Source: Myxococcales bacterium
GTDB taxonomy: Bacteria > Myxococcota > Myxococcia > Myxococcales > Anaeromyxobacteraceae
Length of the DNA stretch: 5,943 nt
Assembly (NCBI GenBank): GCA_021784495.1
Contig: JAJXSQ010000147.1
Location: 1-5,943 of the forward strand
Reading direction: 5' to 3'
Every line of letters starts with the position of its first letter. Within the stretch, counting starts at the first letter, position 1. The translations under genes were made by a program, and so were the position numbers. The notes below the pieces were generated by a model. The model searched no databases. It saw nothing but the letters and a program-made list of their open reading frames with translations, and was not told the DNA's origin. Of the stretch, positions 5,499-5,943 are shown piece by piece.

Positions 5499-5943
5499 AC
5501 GCCAGGTGATCGGCCGACTCGCGGAACGCGGGGTCGGTGGTCGCGTGGAGCACCTGACCGACCTTCGAGAGCTGCCGGAGGAAGCGCCCCGCCGCGCGCC
5601 GCGCGCCGTCGGGGAGGCCGGCGAAGGCCTCGTCGACCAGGGCGACGGCGCGCCCGCCCGCGAGCGCCTGCTCGAGGAGCGCCAGCTTCACCGCCAGGAA
5701 GACGAGGTCTCGCTCGGCCGGCGCCAGGCCGCCCGCGGGGGCGGGGCGTCCGCCGGCGACCACCTGGAGGTTGCCCCGGTCGTCCACGGCGATGGCCGAG
5801 AAGCGGGCGAGGCTCAGGGCCCCGAGGGCCTGCGACGCCCGGCCGACGACGCCGCGGGCGACGGCGGCGGGGCTCCCGCCGAGCTCGGCGCTCGCCCGCT
5901 CGAGGAGCCCGCGGAGCGGATCGCCGGCGTGGGGAGGGGCCGG
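5497..5943 (-). CDS. SMC/Rad50-like ATPase, C-terminal 148 residues (partial)
   Basis: The reading frame enters from the right edge without a start and ends at TGA (5499 to 5497). The fragment holds the C-terminal half of an ABC-type ATPase head of the SMC/RecN/Rad50 kind. Counting from the first visible residue, a degenerate signature motif LAPAERDLVFLAVKLALLE (73-91) stands where LSGGE is expected. Walker B with its catalytic Glu follows as VALVDEAFAGLPD (100-112), including a D-loop-like GLPD, and then a strand and switch region GQVLHATTDPAF (129-140). The protein ends shortly after, with SADHLA. Walker A and any coiled coil would be upstream, outside the window, so the subfamily (SMC, RecN, SbcC, YhaN-like AAA) cannot be fixed. 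A shorter reading starting at GTG 5787 is possible but would cut into a continuous domain. It is the first visible gene of the run with yraN and rsmI. Confidence 0.8.
   Translation of the reverse strand, partial: PAPPHAGDPLRGLLERASAELGGSPAAVARGVVGRASQALGALSLARFSAIAVDDRGNLQVVAGGRPAPAGGLAPAERDLVFLAVKLALLEQALAGGRAVALVDEAFAGLPDGARRAAGRFLRQLSKVGQVLHATTDPAFRESADHLA

Noticed and set aside
4664..5509. 281-codon plus-strand frame over rsmI and yraN
   Set aside because: It is antisense to two securely identified genes and low in complexity (Ser/Arg/Pro).
1..5943. Search for CRISPR arrays, insertion sequences, tRNAs, defence genes, phage genes and strong sigma-54 promoters
   Set aside because: No spaced direct repeats, transposase motifs, tRNA-like cloverleaf or TGGCAC-N5-TTGCA-type element could be seen by eye on either strand; nearly all sequence is accounted for by housekeeping-type genes.

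Overview
This window is very GC-rich DNA with codon third positions almost entirely G or C, and the genes are packed tightly with short gaps or stop/start overlaps. The base composition, the GTG starts, a multi-membrane-segment sensor kinase paired with an NtrC-type regulator, and the look of the proteins suggest a GC-rich member of the Myxococcota (Anaeromyxobacter-like) or a related former deltaproteobacterial lineage. That placement is an inference from style, not from a marker gene.

Layout, left to right. (1) Positions 1-438, minus strand: the 5' end of a gene for an exported, Ala/Leu-rich helical-repeat protein that runs off the left edge; it resembles the N-terminal superhelix of a soluble lytic transglycosylase. 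(2) Positions 439-504: a compact divergent promoter region. (3) Positions 505-2745, plus strand: a large membrane-bound sensor histidine kinase (about nine membrane segments, GAF-like domain, HisKA, HATPase_c, Arg-rich tail). (4) Positions 2805-4226, plus strand: its probable partner, an NtrC-family sigma-54-dependent response regulator (receiver, AAA+ with GAFTGA loop, Fis-type HTH). (5) Positions 4223-4252: an imperfect hairpin whose arms contain the stop codons of the two convergent genes, probably a two-way terminator. (6) Positions 5943 down to 4249, minus strand: a tight three-gene run made of the C-terminal end of an SMC/Rad50-like ATPase (cut by the right edge), yraN (UPF0102, predicted PD-(D/E)XK fold) and rsmI (16S rRNA C1402 2'-O-methyltransferase).

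How they work together: the kinase presumably senses a membrane or cytoplasmic signal, phosphorylates the regulator at D52, and the regulator then drives sigma-54 promoters that lie outside this window. The minus-strand run looks like a housekeeping operon in which yraN and rsmI are coupled by a 4-base overlap.

I see no insertion sequence, CRISPR array, tRNA, rRNA, phage gene or defence cassette, and no stretch over 100 bases without a gene. The window is mostly ordinary chromosomal backbone. The points most worth a second look are the orphan membrane sensor of the kinase, the nine-C tract in its coding region, the apparently leaderless starts, the stop-codon hairpin, and the SMC-like ATPase adjoining a nuclease-fold gene.
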